Shown: positions 28,401 through 35,503, counted from the first letter of the stretch. The stretch: DNA of 64,000 bases from JANPCX01 sp050916095 (GCA_050916095.1 CP050901.1:2294001-2358000); one strand, 5' to 3'. Notes: generated by a model not told the origin, from the sequence alone. Made by a program: numbers and translations.

Positions 28401-29071
28401 ACGCGAGTGTGCAGCGAGACATTGCAGCGCGGCTGGTTCGCTACGACGGTCGTGTCAAAGTATCGCAAGCCGATGTCGTTCTGGCCGCGCATGCGTTGAG
28501 AGAGCGCGTGCGGGCACAACTCCCGGCATCGGACACTGCGGCGTTACGCGGCTTCCGGTCCATGACGGATGCTGAGATTTATCTGCTGGAAAAGTACACA
28601 GAAGCCTATGCGAGAGTGATGGACGCTTCTATGCGTCAAGACTTCACTGCCAAGAGCCCGCTGTTTGACTTCACCGACAAAGCACAGCCAGGTGACGGTG
28701 TTTTTGCTCAACTCAATGCCCAGGCGGCGGACATCGTTTCGAGGGGCTTGAGCAAGCTACCCAATTACGAAGGCACTGTGTACCGAGGCGTTGAGTTTGA
28801 TTCTGGACAAAGCGAACAACTCATGCCAGGACAGGTTGTTGAGTTTGCAGGCCTTTCGAGTTCGTCGTTCACCCGTGCGGGCGCAAACTACAAGAGCCAT
28901 TTGTTAATCATTGAAAGCACTGAAGGCAAAGACGTGAGTGCCGTGTCTCGCTACGCGAAACAAGGCGAGGTTGTCTTCAACAAAGGCGCTCGTTTTGAGG
29001 TGACCAGCCGCGAGGTGTTGCCCGATGGGCGTATCGGTGTGCACCTCCGGCAGCTACCTTCCAGCCCATGA
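22406..29071 (+). CDS. Giant modular protein with C-terminal ADP-ribosyltransferase-like domain
   Basis: 2221 residues; residues ~1-110 and ~176-935 are shared with the protein at 15257-19987, including both helical modules and the Pro-rich linkers. From ~972 two tandem 143-residue repeats follow (LSADEREYLKDILRSPSRAE..., LSADERAYLKDILRSPQRAA...), each closing with PPWPIVPHGMDYQVEP. Residues ~1280-1900 are a unique region of unknown fold, rich in predicted beta structure. The last ~100 residues have the ordered R-S-E pattern of ART-fold mono-ADP-ribosyltransferases: VYRGVEF with R2127, GLSSSSFT with S2151-S2154, and KQGEVVFNKGARFEV with Q2186-x-E2188. Q-x-E is the form found in Asn- or Gln-directed enzymes such as C3-like toxins. 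The likely role is an ADP-ribosylating effector or toxin. No signal peptide, secretion gene or clear immunity gene is visible. Confidence 0.8.
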   Translation: MTTTQLKSATAPPLLADASAIGMGWSKPSGVASDAKVKAYLGQVLHNLTGGKIQSIDRLPDYAAGQRRSQLEASLNKEVASASGGRLSSWRQLLSAGSRELLERQTTSSNPPVKKAATNPFQAIADIQIGNQTLGQRTTHVTNGIGKAMQNTPIPGVGLTPKQVVQGTTNNYNAAARTINQTVRAPVLPVAEPASSFESVRARADSWVARASKGKFDSVADLVHFAGDNKAANRLRGQVTQMLQKDAGAQAGGFSNWKQVLTAAERGQLERTLVETQKLPPTQPNTPKQQQAWAGQALQQVQKLPTPKSERGPLDTLRNVVGGAWDQFAGDTFKAEIEQLKKIVRDPSRLIKPIDDIKNWLESDPKGQWNNAIATWGRVFSHPPEKWAEAYKAELMKQPQTQMLREFSHKVRNDRDFQEQLAGRGLGLIAQVIVTRKVTKALQGNPGSAIQPIKQTPTAVATAGQGGLRLQAIKETLRSLGNEVTPSHVVKKLRQYMIDITDDLKTTPKGTARYKELADIRAQLDQRLNGRLKPTAVVPQPHPTGVNQPTPAIKPAPVSPTPIKSIAATPLQPLQPFAVHPSRVKLDALLEPMLKEAGLGAPSLARSDALRQFEQEVNKIGGADKLTTDKQRRELIQRAIGEATGAQPTTHTQPSKPTQPIKPIDTQPKTQPNNTAKPNLNPQPQPTPGQGQSTPNGSTAGVQGKPTPVIEVERPQTKVPPKAPDWSQLPPEGKLTQPSKGTVPVNTTPVASQEIPLVSPELHRALVKINDLLGPALIAVGLSEFSKERSDAINRVERAIEQAGGAEKLTSDWQRKQLIDQAIGLPAVKQPTVTDTQPNSNSAPTPVTPQQPVKVPNKPTPLFEDSRYGGPSPYIDKVPAGTVGAQRNPNRPEGGNNIPGWNSMTPEQKVQTINRLIQQPITPAQELQIRAGVVPPEIAQRLEQLGIETGGTPPGSESSMRPSQRLPNTPLSADEREYLKDILRSPSRAERYLSGQHGHYVREQSIAQRMTQPLNAEEQQSVMAYLITPTLRERFLDGNNLGPRMTALRERVLQLPKEQAVQPQVATPTPAILNTPQPTPVTPENVTPPWPIVPHGMDYQVEPPLSNTPITNPPLSADERAYLKDILRSPQRAALYLSGQHGHHVRERSIAQRMTQPLNAEEQQSVMAYLTTPALRANFLDGTNLGPRMTALRERVLQLPKEQALQPQVAAPPPVMSSTTPLTPVTPENVTPPWPIVPHGMDYQVEPLSSNTPIITNATTNATTNTAPTAASNDTAQPVQQGRQAALPPSRLPKGVEAIVNNPDGSRRVLISTEDNARVGLPVQRRANGKDYARTGPSVPDGQRVGVPMEKYIDGVPGKPINGQTFGPVVEIPKDQVKQNLPGRLLGNGANALRDKGLDFRLGIGFKAGVQLPGPDLGFFKVLGPLGEPIKNGLGSIGPWLVDSVDKLISLKNIQLGNFASGGVVVGADSVTKPMLNTERFGIGVRGMEAKTQGPNLTRFESPLPLSKATGLQMKVSSLNREVLKAFQGQDSPIVFKREIGAETGVDDWLQIPGKLELNVLPVEPNPASQDVFGVAIRPHTKYYTLQHDLTLDKAMLEHYAKLIPIPINGLPVTFTGERRHETAGKITIEKGAVLPQEFVAVINRPLSDITAVVKVPLRNADKLKFSGDQLADAFQPGPQGQPPRIAYDPEQLTVTFSATGAIRISSVPGKPLFDRRGTVSQDIQNVDFMFYEKGFADRLWQKTGLPNFLPQSVPGVPSLFTHVSPYGADGKLRFKLTPGLDALKLGFGKIELSAFGVRDARKVSPAVQDSRPATITFKVEQRQPSGRPGEMTTRWVDASIDVPGWMGHLFARDINTLPVGARDSIKGFLAQQKKVASPEQLQAITSFEANVLPTFKDNAPLKIAARDGLGELLKALALPKIGPGSADDRELTRLLQRQPAPKGVFQVPVPAQNRSVNSGATVVPPPAPGVAGQGSVVKIPETNARLEQRLLGSANLGDASVQRDIAARLVRYDGRVKVSQADVVLAAHALRERVRAQLPASDTAALRGFRSMTDAEIYLLEKYTEAYARVMDASMRQDFTAKSPLFDFTDKAQPGDGVFAQLNAQAADIVSRGLSKLPNYEGTVYRGVEFDSGQSEQLMPGQVVEFAGLSSSSFTRAGANYKSHLLIIESTEGKDVSAVSRYAKQGEVVFNKGARFEVTSREVLPDGRIGVHLRQLPSSP
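22931..25215 (+). repeat. Long direct repeat, copy 2 (shared with 15761-18045)
   Basis: Second copy of the 2285-base block. In addition, the first ~330 bases of both genes (15257-15590 and 22406-22740) are clearly related but more diverged, with a non-homologous linker of about 60 codons between the two blocks. The uneven divergence suggests recent gene conversion of the central block. Confidence 0.95.
25318..26170 (+). repeat. Two tandem 429-bp coding repeats within the ART-domain gene
   Basis: Unit 1 starts near 25318 and unit 2 near 25747. Protein landmarks in the same order in both are YLKDILRSP, YLSGQHGH, SIAQRMTQPLNAEEQQSVMA, NLGPRMTALRERVLQLPKEQ, and PVTPENVTPPWPIVPHGM. The first protein lacks these repeats entirely; its sequence departs just before them, at 18045. 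Confidence 0.95.
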
Positions 29072-29104
29072 TGACTATTGATTCGGCTTGATGAAGTTTC
29101 CACT

Positions 29105-29205
29105 CCGATTCGGTTCAGGCTGAGCTGGTCGAAGCCCAGGTTGTGGGCGCGACCCTTCGACAAGTCCTGTTCTGAGCCCCGTCGAAGGGTCAATCCAAAC
29201 GGGGT
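29105..29205. repeat. REP-like inverted repeat, degenerate copy R4
   Basis: CCGATTCGGTTCAGGCTGAG near 29105 and GTCGAAGGGTCAATCC with AAACGGGG near 29182-29204 correspond to the family arms with several changes; GTCGAAGCC and CCCTTCGAC are retained in the centre. It lies 34 bases after the ART-domain gene stop. The remainder of the gap 29072-29349 shows no gene. Confidence 0.65.
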
Positions 29206-29349
29206 GTGGTGTCGCAGTTGAGGTAAAGCCCCATAGATTGGCGCGGACTCTTTGTATCGAACGCCATAAGCACTTTCTTGACACGGTCACTTGATTTGGC
29301 GACAAGCTTTTCGTATGGGAGGGCATTGCCAACAGATCAGAGCGCCGCC

Positions 29350-29784
29350 ATGTCTTTCGCCCTTCAGTCTTCTTTTTCCTCGACCGAGATCGCCAACCGT
29401 TTCACCTGGGACAACGGCCGTGGTGTTCGCTGCGGCAGCGAGCCGGGTGACGATCCCGGGGTAACACGATTCAATTGCGAGGCTTATCGCCTCAACGGTG
29501 AGGTGGTGGGTACATCCACTGGTTTGCAAGAGGGCAATCGTTCCCACCTGAATTGGATCAAAGTCGATGACGACAAACAAGGCGCTGGCGCTGGAACTGC
29601 GTTATTGGACGGCACAGTGGAGTATGTGCGTAACCAAGGGGCGAGGTCGATGACCCTGCGCTCGAATGACGATGTTTTTGGTTGGTACGGGCTTCGTGGT
29701 TTTGAAAAGCAAAGCGGCGTTGATTCCTATGGCGAGGACATGGTGGAGTTCAACATGCGCAGCAAACGCATTCTTTTCCCTTAA
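29350..29784 (+). CDS. GNAT family N-acetyltransferase
   Basis: About 144 residues. The acetyl-CoA binding signature of the GNAT fold is visible as LNWIKVDDDKQGAGAGTALL (compare V-x-x-x-x-Q/R-G-x-G-x-A/G), followed by the typical VRNQGARSMTLRSN, GWYGLRGFEKQ strand-helix ending. Substrate unknown. The frame is open back to 29278, but the Met at 29350 gives a normal-length protein; neither start has a strong ribosome site. It follows the ART-domain gene on the same strand after a REP element, so it could be a partner, a protective acetyltransferase or an unrelated gene. Confidence 0.8.
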   Translation: MSFALQSSFSSTEIANRFTWDNGRGVRCGSEPGDDPGVTRFNCEAYRLNGEVVGTSTGLQEGNRSHLNWIKVDDDKQGAGAGTALLDGTVEYVRNQGARSMTLRSNDDVFGWYGLRGFEKQSGVDSYGEDMVEFNMRSKRILFP

Positions 29785-29911
29785 GGGTTTGGCCCCGCCA
29801 GGGTGCGGTTCAACTTGAAACATATCCGCTAAGTTGTTGTTCTGTAGCGATCATTGGCGCTTCGCCCCTTGTTCGGCGTGCGTGAACTGATTGTGTTTCG
29901 CCGATGCATGG

Positions 29912-29940
29912 TTGAAATCCCAGCTTGAAATGCTTATAGG
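29912..29940 (+). promoter_or_regulatory. Candidate sigma-70 promoter of the 30010 gene
   Basis: TTGAAA (29912-29917) and TATAGG (29935-29940) are separated by 17 bases, 70 bases before the start at 30010. Four and more of the consensus positions fit at each box. This is inferred from sequence only. The gap 29785-30009 holds nothing else recognisable. Confidence 0.4.
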
Positions 29941-30009
29941 TAGGTGCAACGCGTAGGAAATGCGACGCTCTGCGATCACCCTCATTTGCAATTCACAAGG
30001 AGAGACTTC

Positions 30010-30702
30010 ATGGCACAAGAGAATCCAGGCGCTGTTGGCGCCGTTCAATCGGTTTCAAGTACATCCAAAGTTGGCAACGTAGGCGAGGACAGCACGGGCC
30101 TGCCATCCCAAAAATCCGTAGACATTGCGACAGATTTGGCAGCCGAATTCAAGCAGCCCGACGAAAAAATCCCCGCCATCTCAGAGGCAGTCGAGGGCCT
30201 GCTCAACGGCAAAACCCAGGGTGAGCGTGTTGACTCATTCAAGAAGCTGGCCGATTTGCTTGGCATCGACCTGGGTAAAAAAGAAGAAGCAGGCGCTGCA
30301 GAAGCCGGCGGTGCGGGCGCAGCCGGAGGAGCCGGAGAGGCAGGTGCTGCGGAGGATAGCCTGGAGTCTTTGATTGAGAAATTGATCAAGATGCTCAAAG
30401 CCAAGGGCATGAGTGACGAACAGATCAAGGCACTGCTCGGCCCCGATCCTGGAAGCACTGGGCAAGTCGCCGGAAGAAGCCACCGCCATGCTCGACAAGG
30501 CACTCGGTGGCGACAAAAAAGGGGAAGGCGTCTCAACCGACGCTGCAGCCGCTGTCCCAACCGCCGCCCAATTCAACCGCGGTTAAATCACCTGCGGGTG
30601 AGGCCCAATCCGCACTCGGCCCAGCCTTTTGGCACGGGTGCGGATAAACACCTCGCTGTTCGTGACATGGCGACGAAAAAAGCGGTGACTGCAGCGCGTT
30701 GA
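30010..30702 (+). CDS. Small acidic Gly/Ala-rich protein of unknown function, frameshifted
   Basis: The start MAQENPGAVGAVQSVSSTSK has an excellent ribosome site (AAGGAGA, 9 bases before ATG). Residues ~95-117 are an almost pure Gly/Ala/Glu linker (AGGAGAAGGAGEAGAAED) leading into an amphipathic helix SLESLIEKLIKMLKAKGMSD. At 30441-30444 a run of four C shifts the frame; with three C the protein would continue ALLGPILEALGKSPEEATAM and end with TAAQFNRG at a stop at 30584-30586, giving 191 residues. In the frame as read the tail is Arg-rich nonsense to 30702. The Ser-rich N-terminus and lack of signal peptide resemble type III-exported proteins, but no such apparatus is in the window. Function not assigned. 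Confidence 0.65.
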   Translation: MAQENPGAVGAVQSVSSTSKVGNVGEDSTGLPSQKSVDIATDLAAEFKQPDEKIPAISEAVEGLLNGKTQGERVDSFKKLADLLGIDLGKKEEAGAAEAGGAGAAGGAGEAGAAEDSLESLIEKLIKMLKAKGMSDEQIKALLGPDPGSTGQVAGRSHRHARQGTRWRQKRGRRLNRRCSRCPNRRPIQPRLNHLRVRPNPHSAQPFGTGADKHLAVRDMATKKAVTAAR

Positions 30703-30873
30703 TGCGCCAATCGAAAGGCATGCTCATCGGCAATGGAACACTGCCTTTGCCGCGAAATGACGGTCCCCACCCATACACGCCTTGATGAAGTCGATGGGTC
30801 CGTGCCCAAACGACCACTGAGCAACTCAACGGGGTCCGACAAAATTTCCTCCAAACAAACTGATTTGGAGCAC

Positions 30874-30915
30874 AAAAAACCAAGCCCCCGGAAATCCAAC
30901 AGGAAAACCGGGGGC
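30874..30915 (-). terminator. Rho-independent terminator of icd
   Basis: On the minus strand the stem GCCCCCGG (30915-30908) pairs with CCGGGGGC (30891-30884) around a 16-base loop and leads to a run of six T (30879-30874). It starts 18 bases after the icd stop. Confidence 0.85.
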
Positions 30916-30933
30916 CTGGTTAAGTCGGGCCTA

Positions 30934-32187
30934 TCACATGTTGTCGATCATCACCTGACCGAAACCTGAACAAGACACCTGTGTCGCACCTTCCATCAAT
31001 CGAGCAAAGTCGTAGGTAACTTTCTTGCTGGCGATGGACTTCTCCAAAGAGCTGATGATGAGGTCGGCCGCCTCAAGCCAGCCCATGTGGCGCAGCATCA
31101 TTTCAGCCGACAAGATTTCGGAACCTGGGTTCACGTAGTCTTTGCCTGCGTACTTGGGTGCGGTGCCATGGGTGGCTTCAAAGCAGGCCACGGAGTCGGA
31201 CAGATTGGCGCCGGGGGCGATGCCAATGCCGCCTACCTGGGCGGCCAGCGCGTCGGAGATGTAGTCACCGTTGAGGTTCAATGTGGCGACCACCGAGTAC
31301 TCGGCAGGGCGCAGCAGAATTTGCTGCAAGAAGGCGTCGGCAATGGAGTCCTTGATGACGATGTCTTTGCCCGTTTTCGGGTTCTTGAACTTGCACCATG
31401 GGCCGCCGTCAATCAGCTCGGCGCCAAATTCGCGTTGCGCCAGGGCGTAGCTCCAATCGCGGAAGCCACCTTCGGTGTACTTCATGATGTTGCCCTTGTG
31501 CACGATGGTGACGCTGGGCTTGTCGTTGTCGATGGCGTACTGGATGGCCTTGCGCACCAGGCGCTCGGTGCCTTCGCGGCTGACGGGTTTAATGCCAATG
31601 CCCGAGGTATTGGGGAAACGAATTTTCGTCACGCCCATTTCTTCGGTCAGGAATTTGATCAACTTCTTGGCTTTGTCGCTCTCGGCTTCGTATTCAATGC
31701 CGGCGTAAATGTCTTCCGAGTTTTCGCGGAAGATGACCATGTTGGTCTTTTCGGGTTCTTTCACGGGCGAGGGCACACCTTTGAAATACTGCACTGGGCG
31801 CAGGCACACATACAGGTCCAGCTCTTGGCGCAATGCCACGTTCAACGAGCGAATGCCACCGCCCACGGGCGTGGTCAGTGGACCTTTGATCGACACCACG
31901 TATTCGCGCAGCACCTTGAGCGTTTCTTCTGGCAACCACACATCAGGGCCGTAGACCTTGGTGGCTTTTTCACCAGCGTAGATCTCCATCCAGCGAATTT
32001 GTTTTTTGCCGCCATAGGCCTTGGCGACCGCCGCGTCCACCACCTTGATCATCACTGGCGTGATATCGAAACCCGTGCCATCACCCTCAATGTAAGGAAT
32101 GATGGGTTGGTCGGGAACGTTCAGCGAATAGTTGCTGTTGACGGTGATTTTTTGCCCGCCTTCGGGCACCTTGATGTGCTGGTACAT
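30934..32187 (-). CDS. icd: Isocitrate dehydrogenase, NADP-dependent
   Basis: A 417-residue homodimeric cytosolic TCA-cycle enzyme converting isocitrate to 2-oxoglutarate. PIIPYIEGDGTGFDITPVMI is the N-terminal strand; GGGIRSLNVALRQELD contains the substrate-binding Ser that AceK phosphorylates in enterobacteria; HKGNIMKYTEG and FEATHGTAPKYAGKDYVNP form the cofactor pocket, where Lys-Tyr in APKYAG marks NADP specificity. Full length for the E. coli type. It is monocistronic, with its own terminator. Confidence 0.97.
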   Translation of the reverse strand: MYQHIKVPEGGQKITVNSNYSLNVPDQPIIPYIEGDGTGFDITPVMIKVVDAAVAKAYGGKKQIRWMEIYAGEKATKVYGPDVWLPEETLKVLREYVVSIKGPLTTPVGGGIRSLNVALRQELDLYVCLRPVQYFKGVPSPVKEPEKTNMVIFRENSEDIYAGIEYEAESDKAKKLIKFLTEEMGVTKIRFPNTSGIGIKPVSREGTERLVRKAIQYAIDNDKPSVTIVHKGNIMKYTEGGFRDWSYALAQREFGAELIDGGPWCKFKNPKTGKDIVIKDSIADAFLQQILLRPAEYSVVATLNLNGDYISDALAAQVGGIGIAPGANLSDSVACFEATHGTAPKYAGKDYVNPGSEILSAEMMLRHMGWLEAADLIISSLEKSIASKKVTYDFARLMEGATQVSCSGFGQVMIDNM

Positions 32188-32329
32188 GTGCTTGAAGCTC
32201 CGCTGAATGGCGTGAAACCCAGGTGGATGAACGGGCTCAAGAGGTGAGCCCGGGCGGGGCGGATTCTAAGGTACGGGCGCTGTCATGAGGCTGTCCGCGA
32301 CCAACTTGATCCGAGCCCGGAAGGCCTCA

Positions 32330-33079
32330 TCAGCAAAAAGCCCGGCACGAGCCGGACCACAGCCCATGACTCAGCGCCCATCCCGATGCACCAGCCAACA
32401 AGGCACCGGCGAGGCGGATGGCCAAACGGGGAGATACATTTCTCCAACCCTTGGTGTTTTGAATTCGCAACCAAACCCAAGGTGCGAACCACAAACCCAG
32501 TGCTGAGCCCAAAGCGAACAGGGTCATCAAACTGGCACCTTCTGCGGGCGTTGAGGCCAAAGCCGCCACCAAAAGCGCCGACTGCAACAACCCGCAGGGC
32601 CACGCCGCCCAGGCCAGCCCCCACAGACTCGCTTTCGCCGGGCCGCTGCGATAAAAAGAAACGGTTGTAGGGGTGACAACACGGGTCGCCAAAAGGGCGC
32701 TCGTTGGCGCGGAAGCAGCAGAGGTAACAACCCGGCTCGCGCCCTGCCCCCAAGCGGCCATCCAGCCCGGCTGCTGGCCCGTCCACAGCAGGGTCAGGCC
32801 CAAGGCGATGGCAGCCAAGTGCAACATGCCCCAAAAAGGCTGCAACCAGCGCAATTCCTGGCTCCAAGCAGCCAAGGCGTTGGCGCTTGCTGCGACCACC
32901 GCACCGGCCAGGGCATAACTGACCACACGCCCAAAATGAAGCGCTGTGATCGCCGCGCCTGTGCTGGTTCCGCCGCAACGTTTGACCACGCCAGCGCAGG
33001 CCGCACCGCACATGGTGGCGCAGTGCGGGCTGCCAGCCAGGCCCATGAGCAAAACGGTCGTGGCGAGCGCCGTATTCAA
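32330..33079 (-). CDS. Sulfite exporter TauE/SafE-like (CcoS/CcdA-type) membrane protein
   Basis: A 249-residue inner-membrane protein with about six hydrophobic segments. It begins MNTALATTVLLMGLAGSPHC with the SPHC-ATMCG Cys pair typical of the URM/TauE-SafE domain family found beside cbb3 oxidase clusters, and contains AWPCGLLQSALLVAALASTP, the second half-repeat. Homologues in this context are thought to help copper or cofactor handling for cbb3 oxidase; this is not proven. It overlaps hemN by four bases (ATGA), so it is the second gene of a hemN transcript. Confidence 0.85.
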   Translation of the reverse strand: MNTALATTVLLMGLAGSPHCATMCGAACAGVVKRCGGTSTGAAITALHFGRVVSYALAGAVVAASANALAAWSQELRWLQPFWGMLHLAAIALGLTLLWTGQQPGWMAAWGQGASRVVTSAASAPTSALLATRVVTPTTVSFYRSGPAKASLWGLAWAAWPCGLLQSALLVAALASTPAEGASLMTLFALGSALGLWFAPWVWLRIQNTKGWRNVSPRLAIRLAGALLAGASGWALSHGLWSGSCRAFC

Positions 33080-34491
33080 ATGATCCTGGAAAAACGCTCG
33101 CGCGTTTTGTCCACCTGCAAGTGACGATCGAACACCATGGCGACGGCACGAACAAAGTACCAGCCCAATGGGGTGAGTTGCACAGCGCCCGGTTCCATCG
33201 CCACCAAACCTTGTTCCTGCATGTCATGCATCTGCGCCAATTCGGTCGCGAAGTAGTGCTCCATATCAATCAAATGGGACAGGGCAATCGATTCGTACTC
33301 CACCCTGCCCTGGCACATCAAGGCCATGATGACTGCCCGGCGCACGAGGTCATCCCGTGTCAGGGCCATACCGCGCACGACAGGAAACTGCCCTTGGCGA
33401 ATGGCGTCGTAGTACTCGGGCAAGGTTTTAGCGTTTTGGCTGTAGGTGGCTCCGACGCGGCCAATGGAAGACACCCCCAATCCGATCAAATCGCAATCGG
33501 GCTGGGTGCTGTACCCCTGAAAGTTCCGGTGCAAGCGGCCTTGGCGTTTGGCAACCGCCAAGCTGTCGGTCGGCAAAGCAAAGTGATCCATGCCGATGTA
33601 GCGATAGCCCGCTTGCTCAAAACCTGCGATGGCCAGCGACAACATTCTGATTTTGTCGGCTGCAGGTGGAAGCATTTTGGCGTCAATGCGGCGTTGCGGC
33701 TTGAAGCGCTGGGGCAAGTGGGCATACCCATAGAGCGCGATGCGGTCGGGTCGCAAGGCGCTGACTTTTTCAATGGTGCGCTCCAGTGAGGCGGGGGTCT
33801 GGCTGGGCAAACCGTAGATCAAGTCCACATTGGTCGAAACAAAACCCAGAGCGCGGGACTGGCGCATCAACTCTTCCACCAGTTGTTCGCTTTGCACCCG
33901 ATGCACCGCACGTTGCACAGCGGGGTCGAAGTCTTGCACGCCAAAACTCAGGCGGTTAAAACCCAAGTCGAACAGGTGCTTCAGTCGGGCAGTGGTCACG
34001 GTGCGCGGATCGACCTCGATCGAGACTTCAGCACCCGGTGCCAGACGAAAAACACCGCGCACGCTGGCCATCAGGCGGCTCAGTTCAGCGTCACTCAAAA
34101 ACGTGGGCGAACCACCTCCGAGGTGCAGTTGCGACACCATCTGACCAGCACCCAGCACCTCCACATGCAGCGCAATCTCCTGCTCAAGGACATCCAAGTA
34201 CTCGGCCGCACGTTCGTGGTGTTTGGTGATGACTTTGTTGCAGGCACAGTAATAGCAGACCGACTCACAGAACGGGACATGCACGTACAGTGACAACGGC
34301 GAGCCCCCACCCACCGTGCCCACCCCATTGGCACGCGACCACAGTGCCTGCCGGTAGTCCCGACCGGTGAAGGCCTCGACAAAACGGTCGGCGGTGGGGT
34401 AGGAGGTGTAACGCGGGCCGGGCACATCAAGCTCCCGCAGCAGGGCTTCTGTGAGCTTGGGTTCGGGCGCGAGAACGCTGGGCGGTGTCAT
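33076..34491 (-). CDS. hemN: Oxygen-independent coproporphyrinogen III oxidase HemN
   Basis: A radical-SAM enzyme of about 471 residues that decarboxylates coproporphyrinogen III to protoporphyrinogen IX without oxygen, for heme synthesis. The 4Fe-4S motif is CESVCYYCACNKV (CxxxCxxC). PGPRYTSYPTADRFVEAF is the HemN-specific N-terminus, and LHLGGGSPTFLSDAEL carries the SAM-binding GGGTP-like motif. The C-terminal HemN domain follows. The frame extends to 34572, but the Met at 34491 starts the family N-terminus and sits downstream of an FNR-type box. It supplies heme for the cbb3 oxidase under low oxygen. Confidence 0.96.
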   Translation of the reverse strand: MTPPSVLAPEPKLTEALLRELDVPGPRYTSYPTADRFVEAFTGRDYRQALWSRANGVGTVGGGSPLSLYVHVPFCESVCYYCACNKVITKHHERAAEYLDVLEQEIALHVEVLGAGQMVSQLHLGGGSPTFLSDAELSRLMASVRGVFRLAPGAEVSIEVDPRTVTTARLKHLFDLGFNRLSFGVQDFDPAVQRAVHRVQSEQLVEELMRQSRALGFVSTNVDLIYGLPSQTPASLERTIEKVSALRPDRIALYGYAHLPQRFKPQRRIDAKMLPPAADKIRMLSLAIAGFEQAGYRYIGMDHFALPTDSLAVAKRQGRLHRNFQGYSTQPDCDLIGLGVSSIGRVGATYSQNAKTLPEYYDAIRQGQFPVVRGMALTRDDLVRRAVIMALMCQGRVEYESIALSHLIDMEHYFATELAQMHDMQEQGLVAMEPGAVQLTPLGWYFVRAVAMVFDRHLQVDKTRERFSRII

Positions 34492-34525
34492 ATCGGCAAT
34501 GTGCCGAAAGTTGCCATCTCGCGTC

Positions 34526-34539
34526 TTGATCTGCGTCAA
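34526..34539 (-). promoter_or_regulatory. FNR-type box upstream of hemN
   Basis: TTGATCTGCGTCAA matches the FNR consensus TTGAT-N4-ATCAA at nine of ten positions. It ends 35 bases before the hemN start, a position suited to class II activation, and lies in the region shared with fnr. Confidence 0.6.
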
Positions 34540-34690
34540 ATTCAGCGGCCACAGCGTCATCCAAAATTCCAACGACTACAAGGTTTGCATCGTTCTCTAT
34601 GTTCGGTATCGCACTGACAGCATTCCCGGCAAGCACCAACATGACTGCTATCGGCTTTCGGATGCTCTGCGCGCCACACACAAAGGTTCT

Positions 34691-35503
34691 ATGAACACCA
34701 TCGTTGCCATCCACCCCGCCCGCATGGCCGCCTCCCCAGAAAGGGAGAGCGCCATAATGCCGGGCATGAACACCGTCGTGCCCATCAAAGCCGAGGCCTT
34801 CAAAGTGGCCTGCTCCAGTTGCAACCTGCGTGAGTTGTGCTTACCTGTCGGTCTGTCGCGCCCGGACTTGGAGCGCCTGGATTCTTTGGTGTCCGTCCGA
34901 AAATCGGTGCCGCGTGGTGAAACCCTGTTCCGCACCGGCGACCCTTTTGATTCGCTGTATGCGGTGCGCACGGGCTTCTTCAAAACCTGCATTTCGTCGG
35001 AAGATGGTCGCGACCAAGTCACCGGGTTTCAAATGGCGGGTGAGTTGCTGGGCTTGGATGGCATCAGCACCGACCGCCACTCTTGCGATTCCGTGGCGCT
35101 GGAAGACTCACAGGTTTGCGTCATCCCCTACGCCCACCTGGAGGATTTGTCACGCGACTTCGGCGAGCTGCAGCACCAGTTCCACAAAATCATGAGCCGC
35201 GAAATCGTGCGCGACCACGGCGTGATGCTGCTTCTGGGCAGCATGCGTGCAGAAGAACGGGTTGCCGCCTTTTTGCTGAACTTGACCCAGCGTTTGGAAG
35301 CCCGTGGTTTCTCGGCCTCTTCCTTGGTGCTGCGCATGACACGCGAAGAAATCGGAAGCTACCTGGGACTGAAACTGGAAACCGTGAGCCGCACTTTCTC
35401 GAAGTTTCAAGACGACGGCATCTTGGAAGTTAAACAACGGCAAATCCACATTCTGGACGCCTCGGGCCTGAAAAAAATGGTCAACGGAAGCTCCGCGTGT
35501 TGA
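34691..35503 (+). CDS. fnr: FNR-type oxygen-sensing transcriptional regulator
   Basis: A 270-residue CRP/FNR-family activator with a 4Fe-4S sensor. The N-terminal cluster CSSCNLRELC gives C41, C44 and C50, and the fourth ligand is C132 in RHSCDS, the standard FNR set. A cAMP-receptor-like beta-roll occupies ~60-175, and the C-terminal helix-turn-helix (MTREEIGSYLGLKLETVSRT) has the E-x-x-S-R recognition motif that reads TTGAT half-sites. Met 34691 is the first start after the divergent hemN promoter; Mets at 34757 and 34766 would keep all Cys ligands and are alternatives. It probably controls the boxes at 34526, 41158 and 43778. Confidence 0.95.
   Translation: MNTIVAIHPARMAASPERESAIMPGMNTVVPIKAEAFKVACSSCNLRELCLPVGLSRPDLERLDSLVSVRKSVPRGETLFRTGDPFDSLYAVRTGFFKTCISSEDGRDQVTGFQMAGELLGLDGISTDRHSCDSVALEDSQVCVIPYAHLEDLSRDFGELQHQFHKIMSREIVRDHGVMLLLGSMRAEERVAAFLLNLTQRLEARGFSASSLVLRMTREEIGSYLGLKLETVSRTFSKFQDDGILEVKQRQIHILDASGLKKMVNGSSAC

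Noticed and set aside
31087..32247. 386-codon plus-strand frame
   Set aside because: Antisense to icd, which is conserved over its full length.
34571..34690. Upstream start codons for fnr (frame open to 34451)
   Set aside because: The upstream codons overlap hemN and the FNR box and lack family similarity; the N-terminal Cys cluster is complete from 34691.
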